Program-made: the position numbers and the translations under genes | Shown here: one piece after another, positions 1-8,755 of the stretch | Numbering within the stretch: the first letter of the stretch is position 1 | How the letters are laid out: each line of letters begins with the position of its first letter | Notes under the pieces: model-generated | The model's database searches: none | What the model saw: the letters and a program-made list of their open reading frames with translations, nothing else | What the model was told of the DNA's origin: nothing | From: Paracoccus maritimus | GTDB taxonomy: Bacteria > Pseudomonadota > Alphaproteobacteria > Rhodobacterales > Rhodobacteraceae | Direction: 5' to 3' | DNA length: 64,000 nucleotides | NCBI RefSeq assembly: GCF_025195095.1 | Contig: NZ_JANAVZ010000003.1 | Coordinates: 124,001-188,000 of the forward strand

Positions 1-463
1 AATGGTTGTCTCCGGGCGTATAGCGCACATCCCGCAGTCCCACCTGCCCCGCCGCGTCCTGCAATTCGCAGTCGCCATTGGCCGCGCAGGTCAGGCAGTC
101 CAGCGGGTGATCGCTGATATACAGCTCCATCACGCCCCTGCGGATCCGCTTGACCTTGCTGGACTGGGTATGGACGATCATGCCCTCGGCGACCGGGGTG
201 GTGCAGCTTGCGGGCGTGCCGCGCCGCCCCTCGATCTCGACCACGCAAAGACGGCAGGACCCGAACGCCTCCAGATTGTCGCTGGCGCACAGCTTGGGGA
301 CCATGATCCCGGCCAGTGCGGCCGCGCGCATCACCGACGTTCCCTCGGGAACCGTCACATCAAACCCGTCCACGCGCAGCGAAACGGGGGCGCCGGACCG
401 CGCCGGGGTCCCCAGGTCGCGGTCGTCACCGGGCGGAAATTGCGGAATGATGAAGTCTTTCAT
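1..463 (-). CDS. fdsA: NAD-dependent formate dehydrogenase alpha subunit, N-terminal part (gene runs off the window)
   Basis: This is the catalytic subunit of a soluble, molybdenum-dependent formate dehydrogenase that oxidises formate to CO2 and passes electrons to FdsB and NAD+. Only the first 154 residues are present. They carry the NuoG-like iron-sulfur module: a [2Fe-2S] ferredoxin domain with Cys spacing C-x11-C-x2-C-x13-C (LCASDN...SCRLC...ASC, about residues 55-85), then the H-x3-C-x2-C-x5-C motif HPLDCLTCAANGDCEL (about 124-139) that binds a His-ligated cluster. The molybdopterin domain lies outside the window. The ATG overlaps the fdsB stop codon as ATGA, so the two are translationally coupled. 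The family assignment is firm; only completeness of the gene is unknown. Confidence 0.93.
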   Translation of the reverse strand, partial: MKDFIIPQFPPGDDRDLGTPARSGAPVSLRVDGFDVTVPEGTSVMRAAALAGIMVPKLCASDNLEAFGSCRLCVVEIEGRRGTPASCTTPVAEGMIVHTQSSKVKRIRRGVMELYISDHPLDCLTCAANGDCELQDAAGQVGLRDVRYTPGDNH

Positions 464-1977
464 TCTGCGGCCTCCTTCTGGGTCGCGAAATCGTCTGGAA
501 AGTTCCGCAGTGCGGACATGACCGGATAGGGCGTGAAGCCGCCAAGCGCGCACAGCGATCCATCCTTCATCGTCTCGCACAGATCGGTCAGCAGGTCGGC
601 GGCGGCAGCATCGCCCGCCGCGATGCGGTCGATGGTCTCGACACCGCGCACGGCGCCGATCCGGCAGGGCGTGCATTTGCCGCAGCTTTCGACAGCGCAG
701 AATTCCATCGCGAACCGTGCCATCCGCAGCATGTCGGCACTGTCGTCAAAGACGACCAGCCCGGCATGGCCGATCAGCCCGCCTTCGGCGTCGAATTCCT
801 CGTATCCCATCTTCGTGTCGAACTTCTCGACCGGCATGTAGGCGCCAAGCGGACCGCCGACCTGCACCGCCTTGACGGGCCGGCCGCTGGCGGTGCCGCC
901 GGCGATATCGTTCACGACCTCGCCAAGCGTGATGCCGAAGCCCGCCTCGAACAGCCCGCCATGCCTGACATTCCCGGCGATCTGCAGGGTCGCCGTGCCG
1001 CGCGACTTGTTATGGCCAAGCCCGGCATAATGTTCCGCGCCGCGTTCGAAGATGACCGGCACGGTGGCCAGGCTGATGACGTTGTTCACCACAGTCGGCT
1101 TGCCCAGAAACCCTTCCAGCGCCGGCAGCGGTGGCTTGGCGCGCACGACGCCGCGCTTGCCTTCCAGGCTGTTCAGCAGGCTGGTTTCCTCGCCGCAGAC
1201 ATAAGCGCCTGCCCCGACGCGGATCTGCATGTCGAATTCATGATCCGAGCCAAGGACCGATTGCCCCAGCATCCCGCGATCCCGCGCGATCCTGACCGCC
1301 GCGTTCATCACCTTGATCGCGTCCGGGTATTCGCTGCGCAGATAGACATAGCCGCGCGTCGCGCCGACGCCGATCCCGGCGATCGCCATGCCCTCGATCA
1401 GGGTAAAGGGATCGCCTTCCATGATCATGCGGTCGGCGAATGTGCCGCTGTCGCCCTCATCGGCGTTGCAGACGATGTATTTCTGTGCGGCCTCGGCCTG
1501 CATCACCGTCTTCCACTTGATCCCGGTCGGAAAGCCTGCGCCACCGCGACCGCGCAGACCGCTGTCGGTGACCTGCTGCACGATATCCTCGCGGGTCATG
1601 GCGATGGCGCGGCGCAGCCCGGCCAGACCGCCATGGGCCTGATAATCGTCCAGATCCAGCGGATCGATGATGCCGCAGCGTGCAAAGGTCAGCCTGGTCT
1701 GACGGGCAAAGAACGGGATGTTCTCGACCGGGCCAAGACTGTCCATGGCCCCGTCCAGCAGCGCGGGAACATCATCGACGCCAACCGGGCCATAGGCCAG
1801 CCGTCCGTCGCCGCGGTCAATCTCGACCAGCGGCTCCAGCCAGATCATCCCGCGCGTGCCGTTGCGAATGATCTGCGCGTCAATTCCGCGTGATGCGGCC
1901 TCGCGGGTGATGGCCTCGGCGACTTCGTCCGCACCAAGGGCCTTGGCGGCGCTGTCCATGGGAACCCAGATCTTCAT
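460..1977 (-). CDS. fdsB: NAD-dependent formate dehydrogenase beta subunit (FMN/NAD-binding, NuoF-like)
   Basis: FdsB is the diaphorase subunit: it holds FMN and a [4Fe-4S] cluster and reduces NAD+ with electrons from FdsA. The 505-residue product has an N-terminal thioredoxin-like [2Fe-2S]-type domain without its usual cysteines, then the NuoF core with the glycine-rich GLRGRGGAGFPTG segment (about residue 140-152), CNADEGDSGTFADR, the FMN-site CGEETSLLNSLEGKRG, and the cluster motif ESCGKCTPCRIG followed later by a lone Cys in SLCALGG. It sits between fdsG and fdsA with ATGA overlaps at both ends, so the three subunits are made from one transcript. Length and domain order match FdsB of Rhodobacter and Cupriavidus type enzymes. 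Confidence 0.94.
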   Translation of the reverse strand: MKIWVPMDSAAKALGADEVAEAITREAASRGIDAQIIRNGTRGMIWLEPLVEIDRGDGRLAYGPVGVDDVPALLDGAMDSLGPVENIPFFARQTRLTFARCGIIDPLDLDDYQAHGGLAGLRRAIAMTREDIVQQVTDSGLRGRGGAGFPTGIKWKTVMQAEAAQKYIVCNADEGDSGTFADRMIMEGDPFTLIEGMAIAGIGVGATRGYVYLRSEYPDAIKVMNAAVRIARDRGMLGQSVLGSDHEFDMQIRVGAGAYVCGEETSLLNSLEGKRGVVRAKPPLPALEGFLGKPTVVNNVISLATVPVIFERGAEHYAGLGHNKSRGTATLQIAGNVRHGGLFEAGFGITLGEVVNDIAGGTASGRPVKAVQVGGPLGAYMPVEKFDTKMGYEEFDAEGGLIGHAGLVVFDDSADMLRMARFAMEFCAVESCGKCTPCRIGAVRGVETIDRIAAGDAAAADLLTDLCETMKDGSLCALGGFTPYPVMSALRNFPDDFATQKEAAE

Positions 1978-2450
1978 GCCCCGGCCTCGTCCAGCAGCTT
2001 GTCCATCCGCGCCCGGTCCAGCCGGGCGATCACGCGATCATCCAGCATCGCGGCGGGCGCACAGGCACACATGCCCAGACAATAGACCGGCTCGACCGTG
2101 ACGGCGCCGTTCTGGGTGGTGTCGTGCCAGTCGATTCCCAGCCGGGCAAGCGTCGATTCCGCCAACGCCTCGCCACCCATCGACTGACATGCCTCGGCCC
2201 GGCAGATCTTCAGAATATGCTTTCCAGCCGGCGACTTGCGGAAATCGTGATAGAAGCTGATGACGCCATGCACCTCGGCGCGGCTGAGGTTCAAGACATC
2301 CGCCAGAACCGGCACCGCGATGTCGGGGATGACCCCATACTCATCCTGCAACGCGTGCAGCATTGGCAGAAGCGGCCCTTCCAGTGAGGTCATCGGCGCG
2401 ACGATCGCCCGAATATCCTCGTCGGTCGGGGCTGGCGATGAAAACGTCAT
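1974..2450 (-). CDS. fdsG: NAD-dependent formate dehydrogenase gamma subunit (NuoE-like [2Fe-2S] protein)
   Basis: FdsG is the small [2Fe-2S] subunit, homologous to NuoE of complex I, that partners FdsB. The product is 158 residues. The cluster ligands are visible as CRAEACQS and YCLGMCAC, giving the C-x4-C and C-x3-C pairs of the family, preceded by the typical helical segment ending VISFYHDFRKSPAGKH. An in-frame upstream codon would add ten residues, but the ATG used here has a GAAAGG ribosome site just upstream and gives the normal family length. It is the first gene of the fds operon. The 85 bp in front hold the presumed promoter and the LysR-type dyad. Overlap with fdsB is ATGA. Confidence 0.93.
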   Translation of the reverse strand: MTFSSPAPTDEDIRAIVAPMTSLEGPLLPMLHALQDEYGVIPDIAVPVLADVLNLSRAEVHGVISFYHDFRKSPAGKHILKICRAEACQSMGGEALAESTLARLGIDWHDTTQNGAVTVEPVYCLGMCACAPAAMLDDRVIARLDRARMDKLLDEAGA

Positions 2451-2527
2451 GGCTGGCCTTTCGACAAATTCGGACCCCAAGCAAACAGGGTCGATGATCG
2501 GAAATCAATAATGCAGTTCCGTCAGTC

Positions 2528-2544
2528 GATAGAATTCATCTATC
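2528..2544. promoter_or_regulatory. Probable LysR-type operator of the fds operon
   Basis: The sequence GATAGA-ATTCA-TCTATC is a perfect 6-bp inverted repeat. Its core ATAG-N7-CTAT has the T-N11-A geometry of LysR-type recognition sites such as the ATAC-N7-GTAT boxes of CbnR and BenM. It lies 80-95 bp upstream of the fdsG start and overlaps the stop codon of the lysR gene. That position suits a recognition site for activating the downstream operon. The dyad is seen directly; binding by the adjacent regulator is inferred. Confidence 0.6.
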
Positions 2545-3423
2545 ATACACCATCCGCCGCGCCTCGGCCAGCAGCGCCTCGAGGACAGGGGTATGCGGCT
2601 CGCGCCAGGGCGCGACCAGACCGACGGCGTGGATGGTCTCGGGTCGTTCCAGCGGCACCAGGCGCAGTGGCTTTCCCATGCTGAGGAACGTCGCGATATC
2701 CTCGGGCAGGACGGTGACCCAGCCGCCCTCCATCACATGCGAAACCAGCACCACGGTGGAACTGGACTCGACCGTAGCCTGCGGGGTGACACCCGCCGCG
2801 GCAAGGTTGCGGTTGATGATCCGCCGGTTCTGCATGTCCGAAGTCAGAAGACACAGGCGTTCCCCGTCCAGATCCGCCCAGGCGACCCGCGACCGGGCAG
2901 CCAGCGGCGACCCCGCCTCGCAGACCAGCATGTAGCGTTCGTCGTAAAGCGGAACGGTGCTGACCTTTCCCAAGGGTTCGTTGTCCAGATAGGATATGCC
3001 CGCGTCGATCTCGAGATCGTCGATCATCTGCAGGATCTCGGACGAGGTCCGCGACAGGATCGTAAAACCGACATTGGGGTGCGCGGCCCCGAAGCGCGCG
3101 CTGATCTTGGCCACCCAGGTCAGCGCGGTGGGAATGACCGCGATGCGCAGACGTCCCGACAGGCCGTGCCGCGTCGCGCGCATCTCCTCGCGCAGCTGCC
3201 GCGTGTCGCCGACGATCTTGCGCGCCCAGATCAGCGCCGCCTGACCTTCGGGTGTCAGCCCGCCAAAGCGCGACCCGCGAAAGATCAGCAGTACGCCAAG
3301 CTGTTCCTCAAGCTGCTTGATGCCTGCCGACAGGGTCGGTTGCGTCACCCCAAGCGTCTGCGCGGCTCGGCCGAAATGCCCTTCCTTGGCCACCGCCAGA
3401 AACATCTCGAGCTTGTCGATCAC
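2536..3423 (-). CDS. LysR-family transcriptional regulator, probably of the formate dehydrogenase operon
   Basis: A 295-residue LysR regulator. Residues 1-60 form the winged helix-turn-helix (AQTLGVTQPTLSAGIKQLEEQLG), and the rest is the periplasmic-binding-protein-like effector domain. The start chosen is a GTG with a GGAGG ribosome site six bases upstream; the longer reading lacks such a site and adds an atypical N-terminus. It lies immediately upstream of, and in the same direction as, fdsGBA. A LysR gene next to fds operons is known in other proteobacteria (FdsR of Cupriavidus), so control of formate dehydrogenase is the natural guess. The effector is not deducible from sequence. Confidence 0.88.
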   Translation of the reverse strand: MIDKLEMFLAVAKEGHFGRAAQTLGVTQPTLSAGIKQLEEQLGVLLIFRGSRFGGLTPEGQAALIWARKIVGDTRQLREEMRATRHGLSGRLRIAVIPTALTWVAKISARFGAAHPNVGFTILSRTSSEILQMIDDLEIDAGISYLDNEPLGKVSTVPLYDERYMLVCEAGSPLAARSRVAWADLDGERLCLLTSDMQNRRIINRNLAAAGVTPQATVESSSTVVLVSHVMEGGWVTVLPEDIATFLSMGKPLRLVPLERPETIHAVGLVAPWREPHTPVLEALLAEARRMVYDR

Positions 3424-3595
3424 CGCAATCCTCCGCGCCTGCACCGGCATCAAGCCGCGTCGGGCGGTACAGGTCAACCAGAAGACAGTTGCGCGGGCAG
3501 AGATAAACGGGAACGTTCATTTCGGGCAACGCTTCCGGAGATGATTGCCGTAGCGCGGTGAAGCCCGGGTCCAGATCATATCGGGAATCTGCAAC

Positions 3596-4039
3596 ATGAA
3601 GACGAGCATTGTCAGCAGCATCACCAAGACCTTCGCGATCGCGGCATTTCTGGCGGTGACGCCGTTGCCCTTCGCACCTGCCGTGATGGCACAGGAACGA
3701 TCGGAAATCCGGTTCGCGGCCGGAAACGACAACGGCGCGGCCTCCGGGTCGATCACCGGCCAAGGCTATCATGACCACATTGTGGGCGCGCGGCAGGGAC
3801 AAAGCATGGCCGTCGCACTGACCGCCGACAGCAGCACGGGCAACGGCACGGTCTATTTCAACATCCTGCCACCCGGCAGCGACGGCGTGGCCATCTTCAA
3901 CAGCTCGACCAGCGACAACAATTACGGCGAGGTGACGCTGCCGGATATCGGCGACTATACGATCCGCGTCTATCACATGGGCAATGACGAGGATGCGGGC
4001 GCGACGACCAGCTACACCCTGTCCGTGACGATCATGTAG
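3596..4039 (+). CDS. Exported PliG-like protein (possible g-type lysozyme inhibitor fold)
   Basis: A 147-residue protein with a classical signal peptide (basic MKTS start, hydrophobic core, cleavage likely after VMA about residue 32). The mature part is an all-beta-looking domain with the pattern IRFAAGNDNG, GQGYHDHIVGARQGQ, YFNILPPGSDG and the closing TIRVYHMGNDEDAG...YTLSV. This resembles the PliG/PliI periplasmic inhibitors of g- and i-type lysozymes and related small beta domains. No catalytic motif is visible. It stands alone, with a GGGAA ribosome site eight bases upstream, and converges on the RND pump across a hairpin. Export is well supported; the inhibitor role is a family-level guess from recalled similarity. 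Confidence 0.7.
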   Translation: MKTSIVSSITKTFAIAAFLAVTPLPFAPAVMAQERSEIRFAAGNDNGAASGSITGQGYHDHIVGARQGQSMAVALTADSSTGNGTVYFNILPPGSDGVAIFNSSTSDNNYGEVTLPDIGDYTIRVYHMGNDEDAGATTSYTLSVTIM

Positions 4040-4043
4040 ATCG

Positions 4044-4073
4044 AAGGCCGGCGCCCATTGGCTCCGGCCTTTC
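4044..4073. terminator. Hairpin terminator between convergent PliG-like and RND genes
   Basis: AAGGCCGG and CCGGCCTT form an 8-bp perfect stem, extended inside by GCC/GGC around a small CATT loop. It lies in the 36-bp gap between two convergent genes and could serve both directions, with a short T or A run at either edge. Seen in sequence; activity is inferred. Confidence 0.65.
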
Positions 4074-4075
4074 CG

Positions 4076-7000
4076 TCAGGTCGGCGCGGATTGCTGTGCC
4101 GGTTCGTCCTCATACTTGTCCTTGCGCCCCAGAAGCCTGCGCATCAGCACATAGAACAACGGCGCGAACAGGATGCCGAACGCGGTTGCGGCCAGCGTTC
4201 CGCCCAGCACGGTGGAACCGATGGCGTTGCGACCGTTTGCCCCCGCACCGCTGGACAGCACCAGCGGCAACACCCCCAGCGAGAACGCGATCGACGTCAT
4301 GATGATCGGGCGGAAACGCTGACGCGCGGCCTCGACCACCGCGCGATACAGCGGCACGCCGGATTCCGATTGCTCGCGTGCGAATTCGACGATCAGGATG
4401 GCGTTCTTGCCGGTCAGACCGATGACCGTCAGCAGCCCGACCTGGAAGAACACGCCATTGTCGAACCCGCCAAGGAACGCGCCAAGCAGCGCGCCCAGAA
4501 TACCGATCGGCATGACAAGGATCACCGCCAGCGGAATCGACCAGCTTTCGTACAGCGCCGCAAGGCACAGGAACACTGCCGCCAGCGACAGGGCGTAAAG
4601 CAACGTCGTCTGATCCCCCGATTCCTGTTCTTCCAGTGACAGACCGGTCCACGCGACGTCGAACCCGCCCGGCATTTGCGCAACCAGTCGTTCGATCTCG
4701 GCCATCGCCTCGCCCGAACTGACGCCCGGCGCCGGGCTGCCCTGAATCTGCATCGACGGAATCCCGTTATAGCGGTTCAGCCCCTGCGCCCCGAAGGTCC
4801 ACTCGCCCTGCGCGAAATTCGAGAACGGGACCAACCCGCCCGAGACATTGCGCACCCGCCATTTCTCGAAATCGGACGGGCCGGCACGCGAGTCAGGCTC
4901 GCCCTGAACATAGACGCGCTTGATCCGGCCGCGATCGACGAAATCGTTCACATAGGTTCCCGTCCAGGCAACCTGCAGCAGGTTCGCGACGTCGGTCGCG
5001 GTCACGCCCATCGCGCCAGCCTTGCGCCAATCGACATTCAGCCTGAACTGCGCCGCGTCCTCCAGACCCGATGGGCGGGCCTGCGCGATCAACGGGCTTT
5101 GCGCGGCCATGCCCAGCAACTGGTTGCGGGCTTCCAGCAGTTGTTCATGCGACTGCCCACCGCGCGCCTGAAGATAGAAATCGAACCCCGACACGTTGCC
5201 CAGTTCGATCACCGACGGCGGAACGATCGGGAAGACCATGGCGTCGCGGATCTGGCTCAGCGCGCCGAAGGCCCTGCCCGCGACCGCCTGCACCGATTGT
5301 GCCGGGCTGGGACGTTCCTTCCAGTCCTTCAGCCTTACGAAGGCGATGCCGACGTTCTGACCCTGACCCGCGAAGCTGAACCCGGCAACGGCGAACATCG
5401 ATTCGACGGACTCGGACTCCTCCGTCAGGAAATAGTTCTCGACCTGATCCAGCACCGCGACGGTGCGTTCCGTCGTGGCACCTGTCGGGGCGTTGACCAG
5501 CACGAACATGATGCCCTGATCCTCGTCAGGCAGGAAACCTTCGGGCGTGCGCAGGAACAGCATCACCATTACGGCGCCCAGACCGGCATAAACCAGCAGC
5601 ATCCGCAGCGGTCGCCGCACCAGCCAGCCAACTGCACCGGTATAGCCGCGCGTCGTACCGTCGAATCCGCGGTTGAACAGGCCGAACAGCCCGCCGCGCT
5701 TGGCATGTGTCGGTTTAAGCAGTGATGCACACAGCGCGGGCGTCAGGGTCAGCGCGACCACGACCGAAAGGCCCATCGCCGATACGATGGTGATCGCGAA
5801 CTGCTGGTAGATCACCCCGGTCGAGCCGCCGAAGAAGGCCATCGGCACGAAGACCGCCGACAGGACCAGCGCGATGCCGATCAGCGCGCCGGTGATCTGT
5901 CCCATGGATTTTCGCGTTGCCTCGCGCGGGGACAGCCCCTCTTCCTCCATGATCCTTTCGACGTTCTCGACCACCACGATCGCGTCATCGACCAGCAGGC
6001 CGATGGCCAGCACCATGGCCAGCATGGTCAGCGTGTTGATCGTGAATCCGAACGCGGCCATGATGCCGAATGTCCCGAGCAGGACGATCGGCACTGCCAG
6101 CGTCGGGATCAGCGTCGCCCGCCAGCTTTGCAGGAACACGTACATCACGACGGTCACCAGGATGACCGCCTCGACCAGTGTCTTCACAACCTCTTCGATT
6201 GAAATCTCGACAAACGGCGAGGTGTCGAACGGAATGACGTAATCGACGCCCTCGGGGAAGAATTCGGCGAATTCTGCCATCCGTTCCTTGACGCGGTCGG
6301 CCGTGTCCAGCGCGTTCGCCCCCGGTGCAAGGTTGATCGCCATCCCCGAGGATGGTCGGCCGTTATAGGTCGCCTCGGTCGTATAGCTTTCGGCCCCGAC
6401 CTCGACACGTGCCACATCCTGCAGCAGGACCAGCCCGCCGTTTTCCTCGGCCCGCAGCACGATCTGGCGGAAATCCTCGGGCGTGGACAGTAGCGACTGG
6501 GCAGTCACGGTCGCGTTCAGCTGCTGACCCTCGGGCGCGGGCTGGGCGCCGAACGAGCCGGCCGAGATCTGCGTGTTCTGCGCGGACACCGCCTGCACGA
6601 CGTCAGACGGCGCGATCTCATAGGCGGCCAGCTTGGACGGGTCCAGCCAGATCCGCATCGCGTATTTCGCGCCGAAGACCTGAACGCCGCCGACGCCCTC
6701 GATCCGGCTGAGATCATCGACAAGATTGGTGACCAGATAGTCGGAAAGGTCGGTCTGATCGTAATTTTCGTCTCCGATCAGGCCGATGACCATCAGGAAG
6801 CCTGCCGCGGATTTCTCGACCTCCAGGCCCTGACGCTGCACCGGCTCGGGCAGCAGCGGCGTGGCCTGTGACAGCTTGTTCTGCACCTGAACCTGCGCGA
6901 TATCGACATCGGTGCCGGTCTCGAAGGTCAGGGTCGTGCTGGACGAACCCGCCGAGCTTGAGGACGACGATATGTAGCGCAACCCGTCCAGTCCGGTCAT

Positions 7001-7204
7001 CTGCTGTTCGATCACCTGCGTGACCGTGTTCGCGACGGTCTCGGCCGAGGCGCCGGGATAGTTCGCACGGACCGTCACCGAGGGTGGCGCGATCTGCGGA
7101 TACTGGGCCACCGGCAGCGACAGGATCGACAGGACGCCGATCCCCATGATGATGATCGAGATCACCCACGCGAATACCGGACGGTCGATGAAGAAACGGG
7201 CCAT
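4076..7204 (-). CDS. RND-family multidrug efflux permease (AcrB/MexB type, HAE1)
   Basis: An inner-membrane proton-driven drug pump subunit that would work with the adjacent membrane fusion protein and an outer-membrane channel. The 1042-residue length is typical of AcrB. The start MARFFIDRPVFAWVISIIIM is the family N-terminal transmembrane helix. The proton-relay helix 4 segment shows LAIGLLVDDAIVVVENVER with the paired aspartates, and the C-terminal half has GLTGKNAILIVEFA. Two large periplasmic loops separate twelve predicted helices. An upstream in-frame extension was rejected because MARFF is the conserved start. It lies 46 bp after the fusion-protein gene in one operon. No TolC-like gene or local TetR repressor is present. 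Substrates cannot be inferred. Confidence 0.95.
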   Translation of the reverse strand: MARFFIDRPVFAWVISIIIMGIGVLSILSLPVAQYPQIAPPSVTVRANYPGASAETVANTVTQVIEQQMTGLDGLRYISSSSSSAGSSSTTLTFETGTDVDIAQVQVQNKLSQATPLLPEPVQRQGLEVEKSAAGFLMVIGLIGDENYDQTDLSDYLVTNLVDDLSRIEGVGGVQVFGAKYAMRIWLDPSKLAAYEIAPSDVVQAVSAQNTQISAGSFGAQPAPEGQQLNATVTAQSLLSTPEDFRQIVLRAEENGGLVLLQDVARVEVGAESYTTEATYNGRPSSGMAINLAPGANALDTADRVKERMAEFAEFFPEGVDYVIPFDTSPFVEISIEEVVKTLVEAVILVTVVMYVFLQSWRATLIPTLAVPIVLLGTFGIMAAFGFTINTLTMLAMVLAIGLLVDDAIVVVENVERIMEEEGLSPREATRKSMGQITGALIGIALVLSAVFVPMAFFGGSTGVIYQQFAITIVSAMGLSVVVALTLTPALCASLLKPTHAKRGGLFGLFNRGFDGTTRGYTGAVGWLVRRPLRMLLVYAGLGAVMVMLFLRTPEGFLPDEDQGIMFVLVNAPTGATTERTVAVLDQVENYFLTEESESVESMFAVAGFSFAGQGQNVGIAFVRLKDWKERPSPAQSVQAVAGRAFGALSQIRDAMVFPIVPPSVIELGNVSGFDFYLQARGGQSHEQLLEARNQLLGMAAQSPLIAQARPSGLEDAAQFRLNVDWRKAGAMGVTATDVANLLQVAWTGTYVNDFVDRGRIKRVYVQGEPDSRAGPSDFEKWRVRNVSGGLVPFSNFAQGEWTFGAQGLNRYNGIPSMQIQGSPAPGVSSGEAMAEIERLVAQMPGGFDVAWTGLSLEEQESGDQTTLLYALSLAAVFLCLAALYESWSIPLAVILVMPIGILGALLGAFLGGFDNGVFFQVGLLTVIGLTGKNAILIVEFAREQSESGVPLYRAVVEAARQRFRPIIMTSIAFSLGVLPLVLSSGAGANGRNAIGSTVLGGTLAATAFGILFAPLFYVLMRRLLGRKDKYEDEPAQQSAPT

Positions 7205-7250
7205 GGCTGCTGATCTTTCGCTGGTCTGCGTCGCGACGGTCGGTGTTGTC

Positions 7251-8546
7251 TCAGTTGCCGGCGGCTTCGGCGTTGCCGCCGCCTGCGGGGTCTTCGGCGC
7301 CGGCGGCGGCCGGATCCGCGCCATCCCCATCAGGCGTCGCGGGTTCGGCCGAGCCCGCGTCTGCGCCAGCATCTGCCGGTGCGGACCCGTCTGCAGCGGT
7401 GGCTGCGTCGGCCTCTGTCTCGGTCCATTCCTCGGGGGTCACGGTCATGCCCGCGCCGATCTTCTGCAGCCCGGCGACCACGATCCGGTCCCCCGCCGCA
7501 AGTCCCTCGCGCACCACCCAGTCGGTGCCGCGATCCTGCACGATGTCGAGCAGGCGTTCCTCGACGACGTTCTGATCGTTCACCACCATCGCCACCGGGC
7601 GGCCGCGACGATCGCGCGTAACCCCCTCTTGCGGCGCCAGCACCACATCCTTCAGTTGCGCCTGCGGCAGGTCGGCCAGGACATACATGCCAGGCAACAG
7701 GAAACCGTCGGGATTTGGCACTTCCATCCGCAGCGTGATGACTCCGGTGGTTTCATCGACATGCGGTTCGGCCGCGGTCAGAGAGCCGGTATGTTCGTAG
7801 GTCGATCCATCGGCCAGCCTCAGCGTGACGGTGCGGTCGGTGCCTTCCGGCAGCGCCGCCGCCGCGCCCTGACGCTGCCAGCGCACGATATCGGCGGCAG
7901 ACTGGGTGACATCGACATGCACCGGATCGATGCGTCGGATCACGACCAGCGGCGCGGCCTGACTGGCCGTCACCAAGGCACCCTGGCTGGCCTGTGCAAG
8001 CCCGATCACCCCATCGATGGGCGAGGTGATCGTGGTGCGGTCCAGATCGATGCGCGCTGACTGAAGCTGTGCCTCGGCTGCCTTCACCGCCGCTTCGGCC
8101 GCATCGCGCGCGGCGATGGCACTGTCTTGGGTCTGTTCGCTGGCCACGCGCCGGTCGCGCAACGCCGCCACACGGTCGGCTTCGCGCCGCGCGGATTCGG
8201 CCTGCGCCTGTGCCTGCGCCAACGCCGCGTCGGCCTGCGCAACGCCCGCCTCGTAGCTGCGCGGATCAATGCGATACAGCGGATCCCCCTCGGCCACGAC
8301 ACTGCCTTCGTTGAACAGCCGTTCGGTGATCAGCCCGCTGACCTGGGGTCGCAGTTCTGCCTCGGCCGAGGCTGCGACACGTCCAGGCAGGCTGGAGGTC
8401 AGCGTCACATCGGCACTTTTCAACGTGACGACGGTCACCGCGGGCGGCGGCGCCTCGCCCCCCTGCTGTTGCGCCTGGGCCGGACCGCCAGCCATCCGGG
8501 CCGACAGCAATGCGGCAATCACAAGGGTTCGGGTCAGCGTGTTCAT
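7251..8546 (-). CDS. RND efflux periplasmic adaptor (membrane fusion protein, AcrA/MexA type)
   Basis: The periplasmic adaptor linking the RND permease to an outer-membrane channel. The 431-residue product starts with a signal peptide (MNTLTRTLVIAALLSARMAGGPAQA). A biotinyl-lipoyl-like half follows (LPGRVAASAEAELRPQVSGLI), then an alpha-helical hairpin rich in Ala/Gln/Glu (about residues 90-160), the second lipoyl half (RTTITSPIDGVIGLAQASQGALV) and beta-barrel domains. AcrA is lipidated, but no lipobox Cys is visible here, so anchoring may differ. The last roughly 55 residues are an unusual acidic Ala/Asp/Pro/Gly low-complexity tail. It is the first gene of the operon. The alternative longer start was rejected because it would bury the signal peptide. 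Confidence 0.93.
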   Translation of the reverse strand: MNTLTRTLVIAALLSARMAGGPAQAQQQGGEAPPPAVTVVTLKSADVTLTSSLPGRVAASAEAELRPQVSGLITERLFNEGSVVAEGDPLYRIDPRSYEAGVAQADAALAQAQAQAESARREADRVAALRDRRVASEQTQDSAIAARDAAEAAVKAAEAQLQSARIDLDRTTITSPIDGVIGLAQASQGALVTASQAAPLVVIRRIDPVHVDVTQSAADIVRWQRQGAAAALPEGTDRTVTLRLADGSTYEHTGSLTAAEPHVDETTGVITLRMEVPNPDGFLLPGMYVLADLPQAQLKDVVLAPQEGVTRDRRGRPVAMVVNDQNVVEERLLDIVQDRGTDWVVREGLAAGDRIVVAGLQKIGAGMTVTPEEWTETEADAATAADGSAPADAGADAGSAEPATPDGDGADPAAAGAEDPAGGGNAEAAGN

Positions 8547-8625
8547 GCTGTCGGTTCCGCTTCGTGGAAATGGATCTGGTTCGCGCAAGGCGGCACACGG
8601 CAGAATTCCGCGTCACGCCGCGCTG

Positions 8626-8635
8626 ACGCTAGCGT
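8626..8635. promoter_or_regulatory. Palindrome ACGCTAGCGT upstream of the efflux operon
   Basis: A perfect 10-bp palindrome lies 80-90 bp before the adaptor gene in the divergent region shared with ubiK. It could be an operator for a distant repressor, but nothing else supports that. Low confidence. Confidence 0.25.
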
Positions 8636-8695
8636 GATCTCTGGGAAGTCGCAACCGCCGTCGGCGCCCGTATCCCGATGTCACAACGCAGATGA

Positions 8696-8724
8696 TTGAA
8701 CCCGATCCGGTCGCGGCCCATATA
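8696..8724 (+). promoter_or_regulatory. Probable sigma-70-type promoter of ubiK
   Basis: TTGAAC, a 17-bp spacer and CATATA (overlapping TATAAG) lie about 30 bp before the ubiK start. The match to -35/-10 consensus is fair and the position is right. No other promoter-like pair is seen in this gap. Confidence 0.5.
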
Positions 8725-8755
8725 AGGGGCAAGAACCAGATGAAGGGCCCGCAAG

